64,000 bases of DNA from Flavobacterium gillisiae (GCF_900107635.1 NZ_FNRD01000015.1:62001-126000), one strand, 5' to 3'. Positions 1 to 9,512 are shown, counted from the first letter of the stretch. Numbers and translations: made by a program. Notes: generated by a model not told the origin, from the letters alone.

Positions 1-2
1 TA

Positions 3-935
3 GATAATATCTATAATGAATATAGAGGACTACCAATCAAAAAGGAAGAGTACATAGCCTCTTATTACAGAAAATTTTTAGCTCGAATACAAAAGCTAGT
101 CGGTATCGAAATAAAACAAAATACCTATGAAAAATTCGTTTATGTTGGAAACCACTTGGAAGCTTTTATAAAATGGAATCATAATAAAAACGATTTCCCT
201 TTAAAAGAATTGAGCTTACAGTTCCTAAATGATTTTGATTACTATCTAAAGACAGAAAAAAAGATAAAGCAAATTACTATCAATAAAATCATTCAAAGGC
301 TTAGAACTCCCATAAAACAAGCTATTTCGGAGACATATTTAGATAGAGATCCATTTATATTATACAAATCAAAAAAAACACATAAAGAAGTTGTATTCCT
401 CACTACAGAAGAACTTAAATGCATCGAAGGAACCATATTCCAACTTAAGAGATTAAGCATCATTCAAGACTTATTCGTTTTCTGCTGTTATACCGGATTA
501 GCGTATAATGAAATGAGAAGCCTTTCCATAAACAATATTCAAATAGGTTTTGATAGTATGAATTGGATCAAGATGAAACGAGAAAAAACACAACGCCAAA
601 TATCGATTCCATTGCTACCAAAAGCACAGGAAATTATCAATAAATATTTAATCGAAAGTAATTCTGTTTTCCCTCCTTTAAGCAATCAAAAATTCAATGC
701 CTACCTCAAAGAAATAGCAATTATTACTAAAATCGAAAAAAGAATTACCCATCACACAGCCAGAAAAACATTTGCCTCTACTGTATTACTATACAACGAT
801 GTTCCAATGGAAATAGTTTCTGAATTATTAGGTCATTCCAACATGTCAATCACTCAAGAAAGTTATGGAAAAGTAGTCCAAAAGAAAGTAAGTGAAGAGA
901 TGCTGAAATTAAAATTAAAGATAAATAATAGCTGA
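3..935 (+). CDS. Tyrosine recombinase (integrase), 5' end outside window
   Basis: The frame is open from base 3 to the stop at 933-935, so the gene starts upstream of the window; an in-frame TTG at 156 is only an internal codon. The part upstream of 156 reads like the SAM-like core-binding domain of Bacteroidetes site-specific integrases. The catalytic domain follows, with CCYTGLAYNE, HHTARKTF (H-x-x-R) and LLGHSNMSITQESYG (His box and nucleophile Tyr). At the usual first catalytic Arg position after TG-L there is Ala, a substitution that recalls the IntDOT group, where this Arg is also missing. It is related to the integrase at 12100-13314 and probably serves the left element. Family call is firm; the target site is inferred. 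Confidence 0.9.
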   Translation, partial: DNIYNEYRGLPIKKEEYIASYYRKFLARIQKLVGIEIKQNTYEKFVYVGNHLEAFIKWNHNKNDFPLKELSLQFLNDFDYYLKTEKKIKQITINKIIQRLRTPIKQAISETYLDRDPFILYKSKKTHKEVVFLTTEELKCIEGTIFQLKRLSIIQDLFVFCCYTGLAYNEMRSLSINNIQIGFDSMNWIKMKREKTQRQISIPLLPKAQEIINKYLIESNSVFPPLSNQKFNAYLKEIAIITKIEKRITHHTARKTFASTVLLYNDVPMEIVSELLGHSNMSITQESYGKVVQKKVSEEMLKLKLKINNS

Positions 936-1501
936 AATATCACTAAAATCGGGTATTGTATTTAGGTTAGAGAAGTTGTTTTTTTGCTTTTACAGTTTTT
1001 AGGATGGCATTAATTGCAGTATCAGATATCACTGTATCGTTTTAGTTACGGTTTTGATAGCGTAATACTGCAATACCAGAGTTATAAATAGCCGTATAAG
1101 CTACAGCATTAAAATTCAGCATTAAGTATCATCGTATCATTTGCTTTAGTTTTTGATACTTTTTCCTTCAAATGTGGTTTTACGTAACTTAATCAACTGG
1201 ATTATTACTAATGTTGTCTTATTACTTCCTCCGCTTTACTAACTAGAAAGCGTAAAATAAGGGATTTTAACATCAAATTAATAAACTTGAATCTCTAATA
1301 ATAAACAATTCAATAAAAAAGTACAATTAAACCTTGAATTAATTGATAAAAAAAAACAATTAGATTATTTACCTTCTAATGCAAAATAATCAATAATTTA
1401 GCTAATGGAAGAATTATGAACATAAATAAAACCTTGCAGTAAATTGATTGACTACTTAAGGATTTTCAAAACTGAGTGAGCTATAATAAAACGAAATCAA
1501 C
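936..1501. repeat. Non-coding stretch with a 100-bp-spaced imperfect direct repeat
   Basis: No credible gene is visible. Two related copies of about 32 bp lie at 1027-1059 and 1127-1158; both begin TATCA and end TTTTGATA, and their starts are exactly 100 bp apart. A further 26-bp segment at 935-960, overlapping the integrase stop, recurs inverted at 41207-41232 with three mismatches. Repeats beside an integrase gene may be arm-type binding sites, but that is inference. Confidence 0.4.
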
Positions 1502-1876
1502 ATGAAAAATAATATCATCGATATAAAACACATCACCTGTATTATCAATTTACAGAATACTTCTGCATTTCATTATTTAAATCTGGTATTTGACATAGAA
1601 CATAAGTTACTAACTAGCAGCGGTCGGGCTTATGAAGACCGCCTCCTTGATCACAAATACCTGGTTATTTATATCTTACCTAGTCCTATAGACAAGAAAA
1701 TCACAACTAAGCTAATACAATTAATACAAGAAGAAAAGATAGATTATGTAATAATTGACGAACTATTTCCTGAGGATAATTCTCTTTTTTTAAATCAAAA
1801 AGAGATTCCTACAACAGCAGAATGGATTGCAAATAGTCATTTTTCTAAACACCAATCATTTATAGAAGTACTATAA
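1502..1876 (+). CDS. Unknown small protein upstream of the helicase operon
   Basis: 124 residues, not recognised. It has no signal peptide or membrane segment. The middle alternates hydrophobic strands and charged helices (LVIYILPSP near residue 53, then IDYVIIDELFPED near 80), suggesting a small alpha/beta fold. It ends 39 bp before the nuclease-helicase-methyltransferase gene on the same strand with no terminator between, so it may be part of that operon. Start taken at the first ATG. No function can be assigned. Confidence 0.6.
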   Translation: MKNNIIDIKHITCIINLQNTSAFHYLNLVFDIEHKLLTSSGRAYEDRLLDHKYLVIYILPSPIDKKITTKLIQLIQEEKIDYVIIDELFPEDNSLFLNQKEIPTTAEWIANSHFSKHQSFIEVL

Positions 1877-1915
1877 GTCGTATCGAAAATAAAGTGTCAA
1901 AATTAAAGATAAAGA

Positions 1916-4900
1916 ATGAACAATAAATCGTTAGCAATTATTTATATCGAGGAATTATCGGAAATTCATTTCGATAACATCTTGACAATTCCTGAAAAGT
2001 ATAAAAAACTAAGAGACCTATTAGAAAAAATAACCAAAGAGCTGACTAAAAACGAAGTAGTTAATTTTTCCAATTTATTTTCAAGGCTAACATTTATTGT
2101 AGACAAATACCAAACAAAAAGGAATATCCACAGATTCAGAGGTACCGCAAACGAAGTAGTCTATAAACAGAAAATGGTGAGTTATGAAGAGTACAATACC
2201 CACTTCAAGTATATTGCAGAATTCATTGCTAAAGTTTTTAATTATAGTATTCCACAATTAATTCAAAACGAATTCCCAATTGAAGAGTTTAAACCGGTAT
2301 ACGACAAAAAATCAGGGAAGATTGTATCTGAATTACGAGCTGAAATTATCGAAATTCAAGATCGCTTCCTCATTTGTGATTTTGAAAACAATCAAGACGA
2401 TAATTTCATTAAAGTAAGTATTAATGATGTAACCCATAATTCTCTATTCACTTCAGTCAATGACTTTTGGAAGCATGCTCAAGTAAATTTAGTAAATGTT
2501 ATTATTGATGAAAATGGAATATATTTTCCAAAAATAATTATCCTTGAACCAGACTATCTTGTAGATGTTTCAGCAATTGCTGAGTGCTTTCAAGATTATG
2601 GGACATCAGCATTAAATTATATAAAATCAAAATTTGAGGAAACTCCAAACAATAAACATATTAGGTTAGGGAATTTTGCCAACTTAGTAATGGATAAGAT
2701 GTTCGCCAAGCAAGACGATGAAATTCTAGAATTTAAAGATGTTATAAAGGAAGATTTCAGGCAGTATCCCATCGAGTATGCTACTTGTAATGATATTGAA
2801 GCAACTGCAGACATGCAAGAATATGTTAGGAACTGCCAAACCCAATTCAGCAATATCAATAAAGTTGTAGTAAATGATTTCAGTCGTGAACCAGTAAGTA
2901 TTGACATAAAAAAAGCTACGTTAGAACCAACATTTCTTAATAAACGATATGGTATCCAAGGTCGATTAGATGTACTACAGAATATCGAGAAACAAAAGGG
3001 GAAATCCAAAATTATTGAACTAAAATCAGGAAGTCCACCTTTTCCGGATGATGGAGTGAGTATGAAACCAAACCATGCTACGCAACTATATTTATATTAT
3101 CAATTGATTGGTTATATAAATCAGTTAGATTTTAATGAAATAAACGGGAAAATTGAAGGACATATTTTATATTCAAAACTTCCAAATAATAATATTCGAT
3201 CTGATAAACCCTACTTAAAAAGAATACAAGAAATTTTTAATTTAAGAAATGAAATAGTATTAAATGAATTTCTATTATCGAAAGATGACATGAGTATTAC
3301 GAGCGAAATTATTGAAAATATCACTCCTGAAAACATTATAAAATACAAAATATATCCAGCTTTTAAAGCTTTATTAGAACCTCAAATTCTCAAATTAAAT
3401 TTTGTTCTACAAAACTGTTCTAAATTAGAAAAAGCCTATTTTTTTTCCTTCTTTAGTTTTGTAGCAAAAGAGCAATATTTAGCAAAACTGGGCAATGGCC
3501 AATCTGATAACAGTAATGGTTTAGCAAACTTATGGCTAAACCAATTTACTGAAAAGGCAGAAAGATTTGAAATACTTTACGATTTAAAAATTATAGAAAA
3601 TTTAGCGAATCAAAAGGCTGTAGAAATTACATTTACTCGTACAAATGAAGCAAATAAATTCGTGAATTTTAGAAAAGGAGATATTTGTGTTTTATATCCT
3701 AGAGTAGTAGAAGAAGATATTGCTACAGACAATCAAATTTTTAAATGTACCATCAAGAATATTACAACGACAGAAGTAACTGTCGGTTTCAGAAACAAGC
3801 AAAATAATACTATTTTTTTTAAAAAATACAGTACATGGGCTATTGAACGTGATTTTATGGATAGTTCTTTCACAGCTATGTATCGAAATTTATTTAGTTT
3901 TATTGACGCCAATACAATTAAAAAAAACATCATTTTGGGGATTGAGCAACCCAAAATTGTTCAGGATTATAGCTTCAATAAAAAGCACTTATCAGATGAG
4001 CAAAACCGTATTATTTCAAAAGCATTATCTGCTGACGATTATTTTTTACTTAATGGACCACCAGGTACTGGTAAAACATCAATAATAATAAAAGAATTAG
4101 TAAAAGAAATAATCACAAATTCAGAAAGTACAACACTACTTTTGGCTTATACAAATAGAGCCGTAGATGAAATATGTGAAGCTGTTTCAGAAGCAACAGC
4201 AGAAATAGCACATGACGTTTTAATAGATAATATAAATACTAGTTTTATAAGAATCGGAAGTGAATTGTCTTGTAATGAAAAGTTTAAACGAAATTTAATT
4301 AATAACGTCTGTAGCAATGCACAAAATAGAAATGAAGTCCGACAAATTTTAACTTCAAAACGGATATATATTGCTACAGTTGCATCAATGTCAAGTAAAT
4401 CAGAGCTATTTAAATTAATAAACTTTGATAGAGTAATAATTGACGAAGCTTCGCAAATACTAGAGCCACAAATCATAGGAATACTTACCAAAGTCAAAAG
4501 ATTTATTATGATTGGTGACCATAAACAATTACCTGCAATTGTCTTACAGGATCCTTTATCTTCTTCAACAAAAAATGAAAGTTTAGAAAAAATAGGCTTA
4601 GCAAATCGCAAAAATTCTTTGTTTGAAAGATTATACAAATATTGCGAACAAAATAAAATTGAGTGTGCATATGATATTTTAACTTACCAAGGAAGAATGC
4701 ATAAAGAAATTGCTTTATTTCCCAATCATATTTTCTACAATTCACTATTGAATCAGGCTTTTGACATTCCAAATTTAAAAGACTCAAGCAAAGTGAACTT
4801 AATGAGACAAGTTCTTGACTTAGACCTTAATTCAAAAACAAAAAACACCTTAGAAGATCTACTTACTAAAAAAAGAATGATATTTTTTCCTAGTAAAGTT

Positions 4901-6301
4901 GATGACAAAAATCATTTTAGTAAGTCCAACGAATATGAGGCTAGATTAGTTGTCAAAATAGTAAAGCAAATAATTGAAATATACAATAATAACCAATTAG
5001 AATTTTACCATTCGAAAACAATAGGAATCATAGCGACCTATCGCAATCAAATTGCAATTATAAAACAACAATTAGAAGAAGCGAAAATTCCAAATTTTGA
5101 AGATATTACGGTAGACACGGTAGAGCGGTTTCAGGGTAGTCAAAGAGATATTATTATAGTTTCATTTGCAGTTAACAATCATTATCAATTAAATGGTATT
5201 GTTAATTTAAATGATGAAGGAGATGTAGACAGAAAATTAAATGTTGCTTTAACTAGAGCCAAAGAACAATTAATTGTAATTGGTAATGATGATATTCTTT
5301 CAACAAACTTAATTTATTACAAATTAATTGAGTTTATCAAATCCAAAGGTGGATATGTTTGGGATAATATAGAAGATGTGCTTGCAGATAGCCTGAAATT
5401 CGATTATTTTGAGAGTGACATTATAATAGCTGGAAAAATTTTTATACTGGATAATGACTTTAAGACCATGTTTGATGATATAATTATTAATCCTTTGAAA
5501 TTTGATAAAAGAACTATTAAATATCCTGAATTAATTTTAGGTAAAAGCAACGATTTTATTCGTAGTAATATAATTGAATACGGTAGAGCTAATTTTGATA
5601 CCTCTTATACTTATCAAACTAATCTATTTACGCAAGAATTTAGTATAAAGGACAAAGTAATGTTATATTGTTTTTACAATATGAGAAAGCATTATTTTTC
5701 TAATATTTCAGTATTTGATTCCTATTTCGATCTATTCAAATTAGAATTAAAACAAAATTCAAATAGGATAACTTTTATTGATTTTGGTTGTGGTCCTTTA
5801 ACTGCTGGGATAGCTTTTAATCAATTTGGAAAAAAAATAGTTGAAAATTTTAATATGAACTATTTTGGTATTGACATATCAAGTGGAATGGTAGAAATGG
5901 CTAAAGAATTTAGTAAAGAAAACATCTTTCACAATAACTCAACTTTTCATTTTAATAAAAGTTATACTGAAATTAACGAAGAATTATTAGAAGAATTATT
6001 TACTTTGCCAAATCTTGTAATTTTAAATTTTTCATATTTATTTGCAAACTTAGATTTAGAGCAAACAATTGAATTGGCTCAGCAAATAAATAATACGGTT
6101 GACAAATTTCCTTTAAACAAATACATTGTCATTTACCAAAACCCTGTACAAAGACATCATAATTTTACACGATTTAAAAAAGAATTGAAAGAAATAAATA
6201 AAAATAATATTCGTAAAACAGAAACTGTATCTTATAGAAACAAAGAAAACAGTAGTTATGATAATTCAGAAACATTTACTTACGAAATAATAACTAATTG
6301 A
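1916..6301 (+). CDS. RecB/Cas4-like nuclease + SF1 (Dna2-type) helicase + SAM methyltransferase fusion
   Basis: 1461 residues in three parts. Residues about 340-400 carry a PD-(D/E)xK-type signature: GRLDV with D352, then IELKSG with E368 and K370, then a HATQLYLYYQL helix as in RecB/Cas4 nucleases. Residues about 690-1125 form an SF1 helicase of the Dna2/Upf1 type: Walker A GPPGTGKT at 714-721, Walker B IIDEAS at 841-846, GDHKQLP at 867-873, VDTVERFQGSQRD from 1066 and LNVALTRAKEQL from 1108. The C-terminus from about 1285 has a class I methyltransferase motif I (FIDFGCGP, 1287-1294) and a GIDISSGM acidic loop. Its motif IV region (LNFSYLF) lacks the N/D-PP-Y of DNA amino-methyltransferases, so the substrate may be RNA, a base modification or a small molecule. 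The stop overlaps the AlkB gene. Domains are clear; the biological role is unknown. Confidence 0.9.
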   Translation: MNNKSLAIIYIEELSEIHFDNILTIPEKYKKLRDLLEKITKELTKNEVVNFSNLFSRLTFIVDKYQTKRNIHRFRGTANEVVYKQKMVSYEEYNTHFKYIAEFIAKVFNYSIPQLIQNEFPIEEFKPVYDKKSGKIVSELRAEIIEIQDRFLICDFENNQDDNFIKVSINDVTHNSLFTSVNDFWKHAQVNLVNVIIDENGIYFPKIIILEPDYLVDVSAIAECFQDYGTSALNYIKSKFEETPNNKHIRLGNFANLVMDKMFAKQDDEILEFKDVIKEDFRQYPIEYATCNDIEATADMQEYVRNCQTQFSNINKVVVNDFSREPVSIDIKKATLEPTFLNKRYGIQGRLDVLQNIEKQKGKSKIIELKSGSPPFPDDGVSMKPNHATQLYLYYQLIGYINQLDFNEINGKIEGHILYSKLPNNNIRSDKPYLKRIQEIFNLRNEIVLNEFLLSKDDMSITSEIIENITPENIIKYKIYPAFKALLEPQILKLNFVLQNCSKLEKAYFFSFFSFVAKEQYLAKLGNGQSDNSNGLANLWLNQFTEKAERFEILYDLKIIENLANQKAVEITFTRTNEANKFVNFRKGDICVLYPRVVEEDIATDNQIFKCTIKNITTTEVTVGFRNKQNNTIFFKKYSTWAIERDFMDSSFTAMYRNLFSFIDANTIKKNIILGIEQPKIVQDYSFNKKHLSDEQNRIISKALSADDYFLLNGPPGTGKTSIIIKELVKEIITNSESTTLLLAYTNRAVDEICEAVSEATAEIAHDVLIDNINTSFIRIGSELSCNEKFKRNLINNVCSNAQNRNEVRQILTSKRIYIATVASMSSKSELFKLINFDRVIIDEASQILEPQIIGILTKVKRFIMIGDHKQLPAIVLQDPLSSSTKNESLEKIGLANRKNSLFERLYKYCEQNKIECAYDILTYQGRMHKEIALFPNHIFYNSLLNQAFDIPNLKDSSKVNLMRQVLDLDLNSKTKNTLEDLLTKKRMIFFPSKVDDKNHFSKSNEYEARLVVKIVKQIIEIYNNNQLEFYHSKTIGIIATYRNQIAIIKQQLEEAKIPNFEDITVDTVERFQGSQRDIIIVSFAVNNHYQLNGIVNLNDEGDVDRKLNVALTRAKEQLIVIGNDDILSTNLIYYKLIEFIKSKGGYVWDNIEDVLADSLKFDYFESDIIIAGKIFILDNDFKTMFDDIIINPLKFDKRTIKYPELILGKSNDFIRSNIIEYGRANFDTSYTYQTNLFTQEFSIKDKVMLYCFYNMRKHYFSNISVFDSYFDLFKLELKQNSNRITFIDFGCGPLTAGIAFNQFGKKIVENFNMNYFGIDISSGMVEMAKEFSKENIFHNNSTFHFNKSYTEINEELLEELFTLPNLVILNFSYLFANLDLEQTIELAQQINNTVDKFPLNKYIVIYQNPVQRHHNFTRFKKELKEINKNNIRKTETVSYRNKENSSYDNSETFTYEIITN

Positions 6302-6921
6302 TGCAAATAGATTTATTTAATACTGATAAAAAATCGAATCGGGAACTAACGATTGAAACCGCTAAATTAATAGAAGGTTTAAGGCTGCACTTTGACTTTA
6401 TTAATGCAACTGAAGAAAAAGAACTATTGAAAATAATTGATGAGAATAGTTGGTTAAATGATTTAACAAGAAGGGTGCAACATTATGGATATAAATACGA
6501 TTATCGAGCAAGGAAAATTGACAAATCATCTTATTTAGGTGATATGCCAAAATGGTTAAATGGCTTAAGTCAGAAATTAGTAAATGAAAAAATTATAGAT
6601 TTCATACCAGATCAAGCTATTATCAACGAGTACGAACCTAGTCAAGGTATTGCCTCTCATATTGACTGCGAACCATGTTTTGGAGACACGATTATTTCAA
6701 TATCATTAGGTTCTCATTGTGTAATGAATTATTCGAAAGAAGTCAACAGTAAAGAAAAAGAAGAACTGTTAATCGAACCTAGATCTTTAATTGTTATGAC
6801 AAACGAAAGCAGATACAAATGGTACCATGGCATACCGCCTAGAAAAACTGATAAGTTCAACGATGAAATACTGAAACGACAAAGAAGAGTTTCTATCACT
6901 TTTAGAAAAATAATTATATAA
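6301..6921 (+). CDS. AlkB-type 2-oxoglutarate/Fe(II) dioxygenase
   Basis: 206 residues from the ATG at 6301; a TTG at 6298 is the other possible start. AlkB enzymes oxidatively remove alkyl groups from DNA or RNA bases. The iron ligands are visible as HID within GIASHIDCEP and a distal His in KWYHGIPP, and the 2-oxoglutarate-binding arginines as RRVSITFR. NEYEPSQGIASHID matches the family's central strand. The ATG overlaps the stop codon of the nuclease-helicase-methyltransferase gene by one base (TGATG), so the two are almost certainly translationally coupled. Coupling a methyltransferase to a demethylase makes a modification-based role plausible; alkylation repair is the alternative. Confidence 0.92.
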   Translation: MQIDLFNTDKKSNRELTIETAKLIEGLRLHFDFINATEEKELLKIIDENSWLNDLTRRVQHYGYKYDYRARKIDKSSYLGDMPKWLNGLSQKLVNEKIIDFIPDQAIINEYEPSQGIASHIDCEPCFGDTIISISLGSHCVMNYSKEVNSKEKEELLIEPRSLIVMTNESRYKWYHGIPPRKTDKFNDEILKRQRRVSITFRKIII

Positions 6922-7103
6922 AATCACTTCACTAACAGAATTATCAATAGATCAAGTGCATCAAATAATTTATTTTCATTACAAAAATCAAGATTGGTTC
7001 ATAATCTAATTGGTGTAGAAATACTTTCTGGTTTTGTAGTCCCTAAAGTTAAGAGCAATTAGAATCGTCAAACTTTATATTTAATCTGCTATAATAAGTC
7101 TTT

Positions 7104-7655
7104 ATGATAATATTTCTACTATATATCACTCTAGGTTTGGTGCTTAATTTTTGGGGTTCTCTTGCTAATTATTTAAAAAAAGAAGATGCTTCTTTACTTG
7201 AACTTAATAAAGGTGAGAGTTGGTTTTACAAATATTCTCTAATATTTTGTGTTAGGTTAGTAAGCGTGATTTTTTTTCCTATATTTTATTTTAACTTGTA
7301 TATACGTAAAGTAAAACCTGAAGCTCCTGTTTCTTTTCAAGACAAAATAGATCTAGGTTTAGTGAAAAGGTTGAGAAGCATTGGGAAATTCAACAATACT
7401 GCTCCAACTGAGAAAACAACAGACAAAAAAATAGTAGAAATATATCAATTAATTTGTACATCTTTTAGAGACTTGGCAAAGAATAAAAAGGAACACATAC
7501 CCGCAAATTCACTCAACACTATTGCTCTTAAATTCATGAAACTATATGAAGATATGGGTGAAGATTTTATGAAAGAGCATTTAGAATATGAGTTAGAAAA
7601 ATATAATACCGAAGGATTAAGAGAAGAGTATAAAGGAGGAATTTCATTATTCTAA
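7104..7655 (+). CDS. Unknown membrane protein
   Basis: 183 residues. Two hydrophobic segments (about residues 2-20 and 43-65, FCVRLVSVIFFPIFYFNLYI) are followed by a charged, helical cytoplasmic tail with IYQLICTSFRDLAK and KYNTEGLREEYKGG near the end. No family was recognised. It lies 180 bp after the AlkB gene on the same strand, in a region with little codon bias, and could be a separate unit. The intervening bases show no clear terminator. Confidence 0.6.
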   Translation: MIIFLLYITLGLVLNFWGSLANYLKKEDASLLELNKGESWFYKYSLIFCVRLVSVIFFPIFYFNLYIRKVKPEAPVSFQDKIDLGLVKRLRSIGKFNNTAPTEKTTDKKIVEIYQLICTSFRDLAKNKKEHIPANSLNTIALKFMKLYEDMGEDFMKEHLEYELEKYNTEGLREEYKGGISLF

Positions 7656-7949
7656 AATCTATTAAAAAAAACTATAATATAGAAAGGCCAGCAATGGAAA
7701 CATCAGGAAAAAAGTACGCGGTTTATTCTAAATGAACTTGCAACATACAATACACGTAGAAAAAAATAAAGTTTCAAAACAACGATTACGTTAAAAATAA
7801 CGTGCAATCAAGCGGTCTCCCTCCGGTCGTTCCCTTTGTTCCGCTCGGCAGTTCCAGTCGGTTCACCCTGAACTCGTTTCAGGGTCTTTATCGTGATTTT
7901 CTTTAGGGTTTCCCTCCATTCCACAGACACTACACAGCACAAAAAAATA

Positions 7950-7992
7950 TAGCAGTCCCGCTAAAAGAAAAGGCGGGACAGCTATTTTTTTT
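7950..7992 (+). terminator. Strong rho-independent terminator
   Basis: The arms TAGCAGTCCCGC (7950-7961) and GCGGGACAGCTA (7973-7984) form an almost perfect 12-bp stem with an A-rich loop, followed directly by a run of eight T (7985-7992). The nearest upstream gene ends 295 bp before, so it may end that message or an unannotated RNA. Confidence 0.75.
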
Positions 7993-8375
7993 GCGCCGTT
8001 CCGTTCCTCATCTCCACACGGTCACTTCCTGCGTTCGTCGGGGCTATTACAGCCACAATACAGCTTCATTCCGTTCCGCTACGCTGCTCTGCAGTCAGCA
8101 GTATTATGTCTGTCGCCCCTTATCTTTTCAGCGGTTGCTCCTTCGCACAGCCATCGGGGTTGGCTCCGTTCGGTGAAAAACCTCACTTTGCCCTAAATCA
8201 AGGTTTCCCTCCAAAAAAAGTCGGGAGTGTTTTATTTTTTCCCCGCCGTTTCACGCTCCTATCCGCTACGTTTCGCTCCGTTTACCCTGATAAAAATCAG
8301 GGTCTCCTCCGCTTAACTCCCGCGTCCAGGGTGGCTATTCGATTGCCGCAACCCCGCCACTGCGCTCCTCATCCG

Positions 8376-8423
8376 CAATAAAAAGTTCCTTCTCGTCTAA
8401 AAAGACGAGACCACTTTTTATTG
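8376..8423. repeat. Two-tier inverted repeat
   Basis: Outer arms CAATAAAAAG (8376-8385) and CTTTTTATTG (8414-8423) are perfectly complementary. They enclose a second perfect hairpin, TCTCGTCT-AAAA-AGACGAGA (8391-8410). The nested structure could form a cruciform or a stable RNA element. No function is assigned. Confidence 0.6.
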
Positions 8424-8608
8424 CTCCTTGCGGTGCTTGGGGGTGTTTAATTGCCGCTTTCAAAAGAACGACCGCAAAAGAAGAACAGTAACGAGAATGT
8501 TTTGTGATACAAGAAAAAAAATAAAAAAAAGAAAGTAAAGCTAAGTTCCGGTTTCAAAAAGTAAAGTTCAAGCCCTCCGGGTTTTTGAAAAAAATCTCCA
8601 CCCTTCAA

Positions 8609-8634
8609 CCTGAATTCATTTCAGGTTTTTTTTT
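8609..8634 (+). terminator. Hairpin with T-run
   Basis: CCTGAA-TTCAT-TTCAGG (8609-8625) followed by nine T. This is a textbook intrinsic terminator shape on the plus strand, though no gene lies directly upstream. It is the third copy of the CCTGA/TCAGG hairpin theme of this region. Confidence 0.6.
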
Positions 8635-8810
8635 GGCTACACATGACTGCCGCTCCTCCTATTTCCTGTAGATAATCGGGTAGTATTTTTTCAAAAAAAC
8701 TGGACTCCTTTTGAACCCTCCACTTCTATGAAGACTTTCTTTTTTTTCTTTTTCTTTTAAAATATTAGGGTGCCGAGCGCAGCGAGGCACATAATCTAAA
8801 ACCAGAAATT

Positions 8811-9236
8811 ATGCCAAACTTTATCGTCAAAACCCATCAGAAAGACACCATTTACAAGGGAAACCAAATCTTCATCCTTAACAAAGGAATGAACAGCGGC
8901 AAGCCGCAAAAAGAGCCATTTACCAATAGTTTTGTGATTGTTTTCTCAAACGAAAAAGATGCGGAATCAGTGTACTGGTTGGCGTATAGCCTTTGGAAAG
9001 CCAAATTCTGGCACCAATTCCTTTATGGTTCTGTAATTCCTTTTTTGCGAATTCAAGATTTCAGAAAAGATTTTTCGCATAAAGTCAACGAAATGCTACA
9101 AGATTTTGAGCAGCATCAAAAAGAAGTTGACGCACTGAGGTTGCTGGAACAACAAGAAAATCACTTTCATCAAAATATCAATCTTATCAATGAAATGCGC
9201 AGGGTTATTTTAAACCGTTACTGCAAGAAAAATTGA
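8811..9236 (+). CDS. Small conserved flavobacterial protein (DUF6943-like)
   Basis: 141 residues. The opening FIVKTHQKDTIYKGNQIF and ILNKGMNSGKPQKEPFTNSF resembles a family of unknown function often seen in flavobacterial mobile DNA; I believe it is DUF6943, from memory. There is no signal peptide. The C-terminal third is a charged helix, probably coiled coil (residues about 95-125). It sits just after the hairpin-rich stretch and 23 bp upstream of another small gene on the same strand. Function unknown. Confidence 0.7.
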   Translation: MPNFIVKTHQKDTIYKGNQIFILNKGMNSGKPQKEPFTNSFVIVFSNEKDAESVYWLAYSLWKAKFWHQFLYGSVIPFLRIQDFRKDFSHKVNEMLQDFEQHQKEVDALRLLEQQENHFHQNINLINEMRRVILNRYCKKN

Positions 9237-9259
9237 TTATTAACTTAAAAAATACAACT

Positions 9260-9439
9260 ATGAAACTATATATTTTATACCAAACAGATATGTGGAAAAG
9301 CAAAGCATCAAGAGTTTGCTTTGGAATTTTCGATAGCAGAATTAAAGCAATTGACAGTGCAAAATATAATGGTTTATATTGTTCTTGCGCTAAAGTGGTA
9401 GTCGAAGAGGTTACTTTGAATCAATTTGAAGAAAATTGA
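9260..9439 (+). CDS. Small conserved protein, unknown function
   Basis: 59 residues from the ATG at 9260; the longer frame beginning at a TTG at 9233 is less likely. It begins MKLYILYQTDMWKSKASRVC and continues with a short alpha/beta pattern ending KVVVEEVTLNQFEEN. I have the impression of similar small flavobacterial proteins that report a value (LYILYQTD.W.S..SRV.FGIF), but no function is known to me. Same strand as the preceding gene, 23 bp apart. Confidence 0.65.
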   Translation: MKLYILYQTDMWKSKASRVCFGIFDSRIKAIDSAKYNGLYCSCAKVVVEEVTLNQFEEN

Positions 9440-9512
9440 AACAAAAAAAGTCCAAACCTTACGGAATGGACTTTCTAAAATGCAATTCACGGTCACCACA
9501 ACTTGAATTGCA

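Larger units (their letters stand above)
7656..8810. other. Non-coding, GC-richer, hairpin-rich stretch
   Basis: About 1.15 kb without a convincing gene; open frames at 7991-8176 and 8106-8381 encode Arg/Ser/Pro-rich nonsense. Composition is visibly richer in C and G than the surroundings. It holds at least five strong inverted repeats: 7866-7884 (CCCTGAA/TTCAGGG), 7950-7984, 8285-8302 (CCCTGAT/ATCAGGG), 8376-8423, and 8609-8625 (CCTGAA/TTCAGG). The CCCTGA..TCAGGG theme occurs three times with different loops. A further hairpin (GTGCC..GGCAC) lies at about 8772-8792. It may be a structured RNA, a replication or transfer origin, or a decayed repeat family. Confidence 0.5.

Noticed and set aside
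1916-6301. Cas4-like nuclease as part of a CRISPR adaptation module
   Set aside because: No cas1, cas2 or repeat-spacer array is present; the nuclease is fused to a helicase and a methyltransferase.
7991-8381. Two overlapping open frames of 61 and 91 codons
   Set aside because: Products are Arg/Ser/Pro-rich without any family resemblance, and the frames run through strong hairpins and a compositionally distinct non-coding stretch.
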